Positions 1 to 5,880 of a DNA stretch of 18,641 nucleotides are shown here, one piece after another (the stretch's first letter is position 1; the number at the start of each line of letters is the position of its first letter). This DNA is from Alphaproteobacteria bacterium (GTDB lineage: Bacteria; Pseudomonadota; Alphaproteobacteria; CAAGCB01; CAG-977). Below the pieces are notes generated by a model. The model was not told the DNA's origin. It made no database searches and saw nothing but the letters and a program-made list of their open reading frames with translations. Location: contig CAAGEK010000039.1 of the NCBI GenBank assembly GCA_900768845.1, positions 1 to 18,641 on the forward strand, in the 5' to 3' direction. Position numbers and translations under genes: made by a program.

Positions 1-309
1 AGGCGGCTCGGGCATGGAACACACAAGCCGGTTCGGGCAAGGGACACACAAGCCGGCTCGGGCAAGGAACACAAGCCGGCTCGGGCAAGGAACACAAGCC
101 GGCTCGGGCAAGGAACACACAAGCCGGCTCGGGCAAGGAACACACAGGCCGGCTCGGGTAAGGAACACACAAGGCGGCTCGGGTAAGGAACACACAAGCC
201 GGCTCGGGCAAGGAACACAAGCCGTCTCGGGCAAGGAACACACAAGGCGGCTCGGGTAAGGAACACACAAGGCGGCTCGGGCATGGAACACACAAGGCGG
301 CTCGGGCAA
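1..309. repeat. Tandem minisatellite array, 13 units of 23/25 bp
   Basis: Units start at about 1, 26, 51, 74, 97, 122, 147, 172, 197, 220, 245, 270 and 295. The core reads agccggctcgggcaagg followed by aacaca or aacacaca, so 23- and 25-bp units differ by one CA step. Variants include aggcgg for agccgg, gggtaagg for gggcaagg and gggcatgg for gggcaagg. The last unit decays after ggaaaatg. The first unit begins at the window edge, so the array probably extends further left. The plus strand acquires stops where gggtaagg occurs; the minus strand has no stop in any of its three frames across the array. Neither unit length is a multiple of three, so a repeated peptide would change frame from unit to unit. 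I treat it as non-coding. Confidence 0.93.
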
Positions 310-401
310 GGAAAATGCACAACCGTTCCCGTCCTTTTTTCAAACGGAAAAATCTCCGCCTTTTACTTGGCATTCGGGTAAAAAGCTAAAGTTTCAATGC
401 G

Positions 402-413
402 TTCCGGCCGGAA
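402..413. other. Perfect 12-bp palindrome after the 425-778 gene
   Basis: ttccggccggaa is a perfect palindrome lying just beyond the minus-strand stop at 425. The flanks tgcg and cgca can extend it as a hairpin with a 4-nt bulge on one side. It could serve as a weak transcription end for the two-gene unit to its right, but there is no adjacent U-tract on the minus strand. The rest of 310-424 holds nothing else I can support. Confidence 0.35.
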
Positions 414-424
414 ATGCCGCAATG

Positions 425-778
425 TCATTTTTTCACGTTGTCGCGGGAAAAAGAACCCGTGTCAATCGCAACTTCATAATAACGTTTAAAAGTTTCGGCC
501 GGATCCGTAATCTTTTTGTCGTTCAAGTCGACGACTTTGCTTAAATCGACTTCAACGACCAACATTTTTTCCGTCACACCCAACCGTTTGATGATTTCCG
601 AAGGGACGGCGGTGACGGTACAGGCGGAATCCGGCGTTCTTTTAAATAAAAGCGTATGTTCGTCCAAACGGCTTATTTCCGGATTTCGGGCTTCTCCTGC
701 CAATTCCGGCAAAAAAACGGAAACTTTGCCTTCTTCGTTGACCGCAAAGGCCGGTGAAGGAATTTCATTGATCTGCAT
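425..778 (-). CDS. Hypothetical protein, 117 aa
   Basis: I do not recognise this family. The product is a small soluble protein with no signal peptide or membrane segment and a mixed alpha/beta-looking composition; a run near residues 70-85 (EKMLVVEVDLSKVVDL) suggests a beta strand. The C terminus is basic (DNVKK). The start is supported by a GGGGGA ribosome-binding site about 7 nt upstream. It begins only 16 nt after the stop of the 426-residue gene on the same strand, so the two are probably cotranscribed and may act together. No catalytic motif is visible. Confidence 0.72.
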   Translation of the reverse strand: MQINEIPSPAFAVNEEGKVSVFLPELAGEARNPEISRLDEHTLLFKRTPDSACTVTAVPSEIIKRLGVTEKMLVVEVDLSKVVDLNDKKITDPAETFKRYYEVAIDTGSFSRDNVKK

Positions 779-794
779 TCGTTTTCCCCCGTTT

Positions 795-2075
795 TTATCG
801 GTGTTCGTTGTCTTTGAGAATCGAGCTGACGGTCGTCATCTTTTTTATTCTTTCTTCAACGATTTCACGTTTTCTGACGTCTTGCAACCTTGACATCAAA
901 TCCGTCCGCCCGTAATTTTTGTTTTCCTTTTGTTTTTCATTTATATACAGCCGAACCGTTTGCTCGGCCGCTTCGACAAGGGGGGATTGCTGTTCGGGGG
1001 TGCGGGTGCGGGAAAGTTGATGAAGCTGTTTCAGTAAAGACAATTCCGTTTTTGTCGGCGGCTCGATCATATCCAACGCTTTGGCATAACGGTCGATGTA
1101 CGGCGCAATGTTTTGTGACGTCGCCGGTTTTGCATCACGGCCGCCGGCTTTGGCATAATCCAAATCCTGCTTTGAATCCCGCGCATGAAAATATACATAG
1201 TTGTAGGAATGCCGGCCATCGTTGAAAAGCGTCAGTCTGCCGTCCAAATATCCGGCCAAGTTCGGATGATCCGTTATTTTTATCAAATTCCGGAATTCCT
1301 CGGAAGCGCATTTCCCCGATGTTGACGTATTCGGGATCAATTGCTCCAAAGACTTGTATCTTTGTTGCAGGTCTTCCCTTTCTTCTTTTTTCCGTGTGAC
1401 GTTTTGAATGACGTTTTCGGCGGCGGGCAACATTTTCAGGTCGTGTTTGTAATCGACGCGGTCTTTCAGGGTTGCCAGACGTTCTTTAAACGTATGCTGG
1501 TTTTTATTTCTTAAGTCCAGTTTTTCCATAATAAAGCCGCGGGTCGCGCCGTACGCTCTGGCGGACAGGGCGGCAAGCCCGACTGCGGCCGGAATGACGC
1601 CTACGGAAACGGTGCTTGCAATTCTGCCGGCTTTGGATTTTGTCAGCGTTTTATTCGCCACCATCAGTTTTTCCAAAAAAGAGGGCGGTTCGATCATTTC
1701 CATCTTTTGTTCAATGAATTCCCGATATTGAGAGGCTTCCTCTTTCGCCAGTTTTTCATCGGAAACGGAAACTTTTTTTCCTTTTTTCGTTTTGATATGA
1801 ACCTGCGATTTCCAATTCGCATCGGTGTCCCATACCAGCTTTGCGCCGCCTTTCAAATAATTTTCGATCAAATCGCTGTGAAAAGGGGCGTCTTTGAAAC
1901 GTGACAAGGGAGTATTCCAATCCTTTTCCGCGTTTTCGACACGCTTGTCTTTCACATGGTTGACGGCGCACGCGATGCCGCAGGCGGCTTTGTCCAGCAA
2001 ATCGAAATCCGTATCAAACAAACCGCGGAAAGCACCGGAACGTGCCAAACCGTAAAAAGCGGCGAAATTGGACAT
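795..2075 (-). CDS. Hypothetical protein, 426 aa, one hydrophobic segment
   Basis: The family is not recognised. Residues about 150-177 form an Ala/Gly/Val-rich hydrophobic stretch (core VSVGVIPAAVGLAALSARAY) that could be a membrane or membrane-active helix. It is flanked by highly charged regions: residues 90-130 and 185-245 are Lys/Glu-rich and probably helical or coiled, and 375-426 is again strongly charged. The motif MIEPP occurs twice, at 127-131 and 336-340, each followed by a helical Lys/Leu-rich stretch, hinting at an internal duplication. There is no signal peptide. An AGGGGGAG ribosome-binding site lies 8 nt before the ATG. It is the first gene of a two-gene minus-strand unit with the 117-residue protein. 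Confidence 0.75.
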   Translation of the reverse strand: MSNFAAFYGLARSGAFRGLFDTDFDLLDKAACGIACAVNHVKDKRVENAEKDWNTPLSRFKDAPFHSDLIENYLKGGAKLVWDTDANWKSQVHIKTKKGKKVSVSDEKLAKEEASQYREFIEQKMEMIEPPSFLEKLMVANKTLTKSKAGRIASTVSVGVIPAAVGLAALSARAYGATRGFIMEKLDLRNKNQHTFKERLATLKDRVDYKHDLKMLPAAENVIQNVTRKKEEREDLQQRYKSLEQLIPNTSTSGKCASEEFRNLIKITDHPNLAGYLDGRLTLFNDGRHSYNYVYFHARDSKQDLDYAKAGGRDAKPATSQNIAPYIDRYAKALDMIEPPTKTELSLLKQLHQLSRTRTPEQQSPLVEAAEQTVRLYINEKQKENKNYGRTDLMSRLQDVRKREIVEERIKKMTTVSSILKDNEHR

Positions 2076-2119
2076 GGCAAAACTCCCCCTACAAATGAAA
2101 AATTGAACTTATGATAACA

Positions 2120-2125
2120 ATTATA
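2120..2125 (-). promoter_or_regulatory. Putative -10 box for the 795-2075 gene
   Basis: On the minus strand the hexamer reads TATAAT, a perfect -10 match, about 45 bp upstream of the ATG at 2075. No good -35 lies 16-18 bp further up (best is GTAAAA), so this is a weak or activator-dependent promoter call. Confidence 0.4.
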
Positions 2126-2224
2126 GACAAAAAAAGCAAACGTTTTACGGAAATGCCGTCCGGATGCTCCGGTTTTGCAGGGGGAGGGGCTTTTCGGGAA
2201 GCATACCGTAAAATTCGCGAACGG

Positions 2225-2319
2225 TTCCCGTCCGTGCGGGGAAGGGGCAAAGCACGTTCTGTCGCACCGGCGTACCGTCTTGGATTTCCGTCCGTGCAGG
2301 AAAGGGGCAAAGCGCGTTC
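2225..2319. repeat. Imperfect 35-bp direct repeat, 60-bp period
   Basis: Copies at 2225-2259 and 2285-2319 match at 31 of 35 positions; the shared core includes ccgtccgtgc and aaggggcaaagc. The two start exactly 60 bp apart. A third, much weaker resemblance (ttgcagggggaggggc) lies near 2175-2191, also about 60 bp earlier, suggesting a decaying tandem array. The repeats sit in the gene-free stretch between the DUF1796 gene stop and the start of the 426-residue gene. No convincing coding frame or stable terminator was seen in this interval. Confidence 0.75.
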
Positions 2320-2329
2320 GCCCCGTGTT

Positions 2330-3151
2330 TCAGGAAATGACCCCTTCTTTGCGCAAACGGTTTTCCAAACGTCGCATCAGTTTGAAACACAACTTGTTGA
2401 AAATTTGGCGGAAAACAGATCCTTTCCCGTAACGTTTCAGGCGCGCCCGTTCATGTTTCAGCTTTTCCGCAACCGTTCTGCGATCGGAGGCGCAATAACG
2501 TTTCAGCAAAACCCCCGCCCGCGCCGTATCGACCGCAAACGCCGGAGTGTTCGGAGCATGATCCGAATAATCAAACGCCGCCGTTTTTACATATTCGTTC
2601 AAATCCGTGATTTCCATCGCTTCCGGTGCAAGGTTTCCGTCACAATACAGATAAAGCAGGTCGATTTGAACGTCCGGAAATTTGCCGGCCATCCGCTTTT
2701 GCGCGTCAATCAGCATTTCATCAGAGGTGATGCGCCCTTTTTCCGGAGATTCCATATAAACGGCAAGCACCTTTTTCGATTTTCCGATTTCCCGAAACAG
2801 CCGGTCAATCCGCCGGTTGTACTTTTCATTGACGCTCTCCCAGCTTTCATCCAAAGTTTGCGAAAGAGGAAAATCGTGGTTGAAGATGATGCCCGTTTCG
2901 GCGTGTTTGTAAATGTGGCACGGCTGGGGGTGATGCCTGTCCCCCTGATAAACCAAATCGTTTCTGTCCAGCCACCCTTGAAAGCCGTTTGCCAGAATGT
3001 CCGCCCGTCCCTTAATGTCGGAACCGTAAAGCCAGTCGAACGGATACGATGCGTATTGCAGTTTCGCCGCACGCAAAGAGCTGGAACAGCTGCACGCCTG
3101 ACCGAGGCTGAAAACGAAGTCGTAATGTTGTTTCGATTTTTTCCGCGCCAT
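2330..3151 (-). CDS. DUF1796 family putative papain-like cysteine peptidase
   Basis: The N terminus carries the pattern I associate with DUF1796: FSLGQACSCSSSLR (residues 14-27) followed by YASYPFDW (33-40), then NHDF (91-94). Cys20 is the candidate nucleophile and His92 a candidate partner; these assignments come from the family pattern, not from a structure. The length, 273 residues, is reasonable. The C-terminal 50 residues are very basic and helical (KLKHERARLKRYGKG onward), which might contact nucleic acid or membrane. There is no signal peptide, so it is likely cytoplasmic. Its start lies 4 nt after the ribbon-helix-helix stop, with an AGGAG site inside that gene's end, so it is the last gene of the sspB-fumarase operon. 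The substrate is unknown; relatives are often near polysaccharide genes, but no such gene is adjacent here. Confidence 0.8.
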   Translation of the reverse strand: MARKKSKQHYDFVFSLGQACSCSSSLRAAKLQYASYPFDWLYGSDIKGRADILANGFQGWLDRNDLVYQGDRHHPQPCHIYKHAETGIIFNHDFPLSQTLDESWESVNEKYNRRIDRLFREIGKSKKVLAVYMESPEKGRITSDEMLIDAQKRMAGKFPDVQIDLLYLYCDGNLAPEAMEITDLNEYVKTAAFDYSDHAPNTPAFAVDTARAGVLLKRYCASDRRTVAEKLKHERARLKRYGKGSVFRQIFNKLCFKLMRRLENRLRKEGVIS

Positions 3152-3155
3152 TATT

Positions 3156-3365
3156 TCATGCTCCTTTTTTCAGGGCGTTCAGAACATACACCCGCAAAGC
3201 CGAAGACAGATTGCCGTCCCTTTCTTTGTCGATTTGCGCAATCAGAACCGATACGGGCAGATTTTCCTTTGCGGCCAGCTTTTTTATTTCCTTCCAGAAT
3301 TCCGGTTCCAAAGAAACGCTTGTGCGATGACCGGAAATCATAACCGAATATTTTGCAACGCTCAT
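3156..3365 (-). CDS. Ribbon-helix-helix domain protein (RHH_4 type)
   Basis: This 69-residue protein matches the short alphaproteobacterial ribbon-helix-helix family: a beta strand (KYSVMISGHRTSVSLE, residues 5-20) followed by FWKEIKKLAAKEN and a second helix, ending in the conserved NLSSALRVYVL (52-62). Ribbon-helix-helix proteins dimerise and insert the strand in the DNA major groove, so a transcriptional role is likely, although the targets of this family are not established to my knowledge. Its ATG overlaps the fumarase stop by one base (TAATG), implying translational coupling. Proximity to a class I fumarase and SspB is a recurrent alphaproteobacterial arrangement, as far as I recall. 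Confidence 0.9.
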   Translation of the reverse strand: MSVAKYSVMISGHRTSVSLEPEFWKEIKKLAAKENLPVSVLIAQIDKERDGNLSSALRVYVLNALKKGA

Positions 3366-4933
3366 TATTTCCGCCTGATTTGCGAATAGAACTCATTGCC
3401 TTTGTTATCGATGACGACAAAGGCGGGAAAGTTTTTGACGGTGATTTTCCAAACGGCTTCCATTCCCAAATCGGGGTAATCGATACATTCGCAAGACAAA
3501 ATATGTTCAAATGCTGTTTGCGCCGCCGTTCCGCCGGGCGCGCCCAAGTAAAATCCGCCATGCCTGCGGCAGGAATCAACGACGGCCGCCGAGCGGTTTC
3601 CTTTGGCGATCATAATCAGGGACGCCCCGTTTTCCTGTAATAAGGCGACATAAGGATCCATCCGTCCCGCCGTTGTCGGCCCCAACGATCCGCAATCGAA
3701 ACCTTCGGGCTTTTTCGCAGGGCCTGCGTAAAAGACGGGATGGCGTTTCAGATAGTCCGGCACTCCTTCGCCGCGCTCAAAACGTTCTTTGAAACGGGCA
3801 TGGGCGATGTCGCGGGCGACGATCAGAGTACCGTTTAAGGAAACGCGTGCGCCGACGGGCAGGGCGTCCAAATCTTTGAGCGTATCGGGCAAAGGTCTGT
3901 CCAAATCAAGGGGGAACGCCCCTTCGGACAAGGCTGTTTCTTTCGGGTCGGGTAAAAATTGTGCGGGGTCGGTTTCAAGGGATTCCAAAAACGCTCCTTC
4001 GGCCGTGATTTTTCCCGATATGTTGCGGTCGGCGGCGCACGACACGCCGATTCCGACGGGCAGGGATGCTCCGTGCCTTGCCAAGCGGATGACGCGCACA
4101 TCCAAACAAAAGTGCGTTCCGCCGAATTGCGCTCCGAAACCGTTTCTGTTCACGATTTCCTTTAATTTTTCTTCGGCTTCCCTGTCCCTGAATCCCGAAT
4201 CCGACGCCGGCATTTCATCCAAAGCGCGGGCGGAGGCCAGTTTTACGGTCTTTAACGTCATTTCCGCCGACAATCCCCCGACGACCACGGCCAGATGATA
4301 CGGCGGGCAGGCGGATACGCCGACGGAAGCGATTTTTTCCGCCAGAAAGGCGAATAAGGCGTCTTCGTTCAACAATGCTTTCGTTTCTTGAAACAGGAAT
4401 GTTTTGTTCGCCGAACCGCCGCCTTTGGCCATAAACAGGAAATTGAAAGCATCGCCCGAAACGGCCGTCAGATCGATTTGAGCCGGCAGGTTCGTTTTCG
4501 TGTTTTTTTCGCGAAACAAAGATTCGGGGGCGTTTTGGGAATAACGCAGATTGAGCGTTTTGTACGCTTTCCCGATTCCCGCGGCCAAGGCTGCGCTTTC
4601 GTTCCCGTCCGTCATGACAAGATGGCCTTTTTCGCCGAAAACGATCGCCGTCCCCGTGTCCTGACACAACGGCAGGACGCCGTTGGCGGCGATACAGGCG
4701 TTTTTTAACAATTCCAAAGCGACAAAGCGTTCGTTCGCCGATGCGGTTCGGGAATCGAACACTTCGCGAACCGCTTTCAAATGAGAGGAACGCAGGAAAA
4801 AGGAAACGTCGTGAAACGCCGCAAATGCCAGTTCTGAAAAAACCGGAGAAGGGATATGCAACATCCCGTTTTTCATAAACGGTTTTTCCGATGTTTCAAT
4901 GCGTTTCCACGAAACGGGCGAAGGGTGAAGCAT
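3365..4933 (-). CDS. fumA: Class I fumarate hydratase (iron-sulfur)
   Basis: It interconverts fumarate and L-malate in the TCA cycle using an oxygen-sensitive 4Fe-4S cluster. The three expected cluster ligands are visible: Cys90 in PLCQDTGT, Cys209 in SACPPYHLA and Cys299 in GVSCAADRN. Other signatures are NLPAQID (148-154), FMAKGGGSANKTF (167-179), GAQFGGTHFCLDVRVIRLARHGAS (267-290, only key parts cited) and, in the C-terminal beta domain, GPTTAGRMDPYV (418-429). At 522 residues it is a full-length two-domain enzyme. I kept the ATG 4 nt after the sspB stop; an internal Met20 is a weaker alternative. It is cotranscribed with sspB upstream and the ribbon-helix-helix gene downstream. Confidence 0.96.
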   Translation of the reverse strand: MLHPSPVSWKRIETSEKPFMKNGMLHIPSPVFSELAFAAFHDVSFFLRSSHLKAVREVFDSRTASANERFVALELLKNACIAANGVLPLCQDTGTAIVFGEKGHLVMTDGNESAALAAGIGKAYKTLNLRYSQNAPESLFREKNTKTNLPAQIDLTAVSGDAFNFLFMAKGGGSANKTFLFQETKALLNEDALFAFLAEKIASVGVSACPPYHLAVVVGGLSAEMTLKTVKLASARALDEMPASDSGFRDREAEEKLKEIVNRNGFGAQFGGTHFCLDVRVIRLARHGASLPVGIGVSCAADRNISGKITAEGAFLESLETDPAQFLPDPKETALSEGAFPLDLDRPLPDTLKDLDALPVGARVSLNGTLIVARDIAHARFKERFERGEGVPDYLKRHPVFYAGPAKKPEGFDCGSLGPTTAGRMDPYVALLQENGASLIMIAKGNRSAAVVDSCRRHGGFYLGAPGGTAAQTAFEHILSCECIDYPDLGMEAVWKITVKNFPAFVVIDNKGNEFYSQIRRK

Positions 4934-4937
4934 CCGT

Positions 4938-5429
4938 TTACTTCTTTTTGCGAAATGCGCTTAAACTGACGACGTTCCCGCCGTCGTCCTCACCGTCCGA
5001 AGCGCGGGGTTTTGAAGCGGAATGTTTCTTTTCCGTTTTTTTCGCGGGTTTTTCGGGCGGATCGGAGGCGACGCCGGCATTGAAACTGACGGCAAAGCGG
5101 GCGTGCGGATCGGCGAAAGAGGTAATCGCGTCAAACGGTACGGTAATGCGTTCGGGGACGTCGGAAAAGCTGAGCGTGACGGAAAAGGCGTCGGGCGTCA
5201 CTTCCAGATTTGAAAATTCGTGTTGCAACACGATGGTCATGTCTTCGGGATAAGCGGACAGCAGACGTTCGGACAAAACGACGCCGTCGTGTTTCGTCTT
5301 AAACGAAATATAAAAGTGGTGATTCCCCGGCAAGGCATTGTTGTCGCGGGTTATTTCCAGCGCGTCGCGCACGACGCACAGCAAGGCTTTTTCCACCAGT
5401 CGTTCATATGAAATCGCGTCAACCGCCAT
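4938..5429 (-). CDS. sspB: SspB, ClpXP adaptor for ssrA-tagged proteins
   Basis: SspB binds the N-terminal part of ssrA tags and tethers tagged proteins to ClpX. The 163-residue product starts MAVDAISYERLVEKALL and has the substrate-binding fold region (residues 1-115, with GNHHFYISFKTKHDGVVLSERL and PEDMTIVLQHEF as key stretches). A Lys/Pro/Ser-rich linker (about 118-148) leads to a C-terminal VVSLSAFRKKK, which matches the ClpX-binding tail of alphaproteobacterial SspB. The open frame extends to 5522, but that extension lies inside the tmRNA gene, so I start at the ATG at 5429, preceded by AAGGGCG. It lies directly downstream of ssrA on the same strand and 4 nt before the fumarase gene. Confidence 0.94.
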   Translation of the reverse strand: MAVDAISYERLVEKALLCVVRDALEITRDNNALPGNHHFYISFKTKHDGVVLSERLLSAYPEDMTIVLQHEFSNLEVTPDAFSVTLSFSDVPERITVPFDAITSFADPHARFAVSFNAGVASDPPEKPAKKTEKKHSASKPRASDGEDDGGNVVSLSAFRKKK

Positions 5430-5459
5430 TTTTCGCCCTTTAACCAACCGTATTGATAA

Positions 5460-5495
5460 AATAAACGGGACACTTCTGTTGCTAGGCAAGTCCCC
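5460..5495 (-). terminator. Possible ssrA terminator
   Basis: On the minus strand GGGGACTT and AAGTGTCCC flank a 12-nt loop and pair with a small bulge, followed by GTTTATTTTATC. The stem is imperfect and the U-run interrupted, so read-through into sspB, 31 nt further on, is quite possible. Confidence 0.4.
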
Positions 5496-5758
5496 GCCCC
5501 ACTTGTACCGCTCAAGGCACAAGGATCAGTTCGGTACTCCGACCGCCATTAGGCAGCGAGAGCAACCTGAGTGCGATTATCGTTCGCATTCAAAAAATCA
5601 GCCCGATAACGGTGGTACAATGCCGGATGCAGATCCTGTCTTTACTACGCGCGTCGATCCTGTTTCGCCCCCGTAAATGGTGGAGGCGCCGGGTACCGCC
5701 CCCGGGTCCGCAACGCCTATTCCGCAGGGCGTTTAGCATCATAGCCGGCAAAACCGGC
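5467..5758 (-). ncRNA. ssrA: tmRNA, permuted two-piece form
   Basis: The gene runs leftward with the acceptor piece first, the alphaproteobacterial permuted order. The acceptor piece (about 5758-5678) ends in CGCCTCC plus discriminator A and CCA. Its T-arm is CCGGG / 7-nt loop GGCGGTA / CCCGG, lacking the usual TTCGA. Only 5 nt (TTTAC, 5677-5673) separate it from the coding piece, which begins GGGGGCG at 5672. GGGGGCG and CGCCTCC form a 7-bp acceptor stem with a G3-U pair, the alanine identity element. The D-like region is AAACAGGATCGACG. A tag frame follows at 5587-5549. AGGATC in the 5' part and GATCCT after the tag can form a closing helix. A 6-bp hairpin AACGCC/GGCGTT lies in the acceptor piece. 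The exact mature ends, especially the 3' end, are inferred. Confidence 0.95.
5549..5587 (-). other. ssrA proteolysis-tag reading frame
   Basis: The resume codon is GCG; the frame reads ANDNRTQVALAA and ends in TAA. ANDN at the start fits alphaproteobacterial tags and SspB recognition; the terminal LAA is the ClpX/ClpA degron. The codons are read by the ribosome after it switches onto tmRNA, not from a start codon. Confidence 0.95.
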
Positions 5759-5764
5759 ACAATG

Positions 5765-5794
5765 ATTATATAAAAATTTTTTGCCTTTAATCAA
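5765..5794 (-). promoter_or_regulatory. ssrA promoter
   Basis: On the minus strand TTGATT (5794-5789) and TATAAT (5770-5765) are separated by 18 bp of A/T-rich spacer. The predicted start near 5758 coincides with the start of the acceptor piece. This is the strongest sigma-70-like promoter in the window, as expected for an abundant stable RNA. Confidence 0.8.
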
Positions 5795-5813
5795 GGATTC
5801 TTTCAAAGCGCGT

Positions 5814-5842
5814 TTGACAGAAGGGCGCGAGGCCGTTAGACT
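5814..5842 (+). promoter_or_regulatory. thyX operon promoter
   Basis: TTGACA (5814-5819) and TAGACT (5837-5842) are 17 bp apart, placing the start near 5849. It is divergent from the ssrA promoter, with only 19 bp between the two -35 boxes, so one bound regulator could affect both. Confidence 0.75.
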
Positions 5843-5844
5843 GA

Positions 5845-5866
5845 CCGGTAATTTGATTTTTACCGG
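5845..5866 (+). promoter_or_regulatory. Inverted repeat at the thyX start site, possible operator
   Basis: CCGGTAA (5845-5851) and TTACCGG (5860-5866) are perfect inverted arms around an 8-nt AT-rich centre. The left arm covers the predicted transcription start, so a role as a DNA operator is likelier than an RNA hairpin. The right arm shares GG with the GGAG ribosome-binding site at 5865-5868, 12 nt from the ATG. If transcription starts upstream of 5845, the hairpin would partly mask that site. Confidence 0.5.
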
Positions 5867-5880
5867 AGAACTATATCATC

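Noticed and set aside
14..259. Open frame of 81 codons inside the minisatellite
   Set aside because: It is made entirely of non-triplet repeats with no ribosome-binding site, and open frames occur in several frames simply because the repeat lacks stop triplets.
1..309. CRISPR array
   Set aside because: Units are contiguous with no unique spacers, and no cas gene is present.
2111..3343. Long plus-strand frame of 410 codons
   Set aside because: It lies antisense to the DUF1796 and ribbon-helix-helix genes, whose products have recognisable motifs, and its own translation shows no domain.
5430..5522. N-terminal extension of SspB to an upstream ATG at 5522
   Set aside because: The added residues come from the tmRNA gene and show no SspB similarity; the ATG at 5429 matches the family start.
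5461..5758. Plus-strand frame and possible plus-strand structural RNA across 5338-5710
   Set aside because: The minus strand shows the CCA end, the acceptor stem and the ANDN tag, so the RNA is tmRNA on the minus strand and plus-strand frames are shadows.
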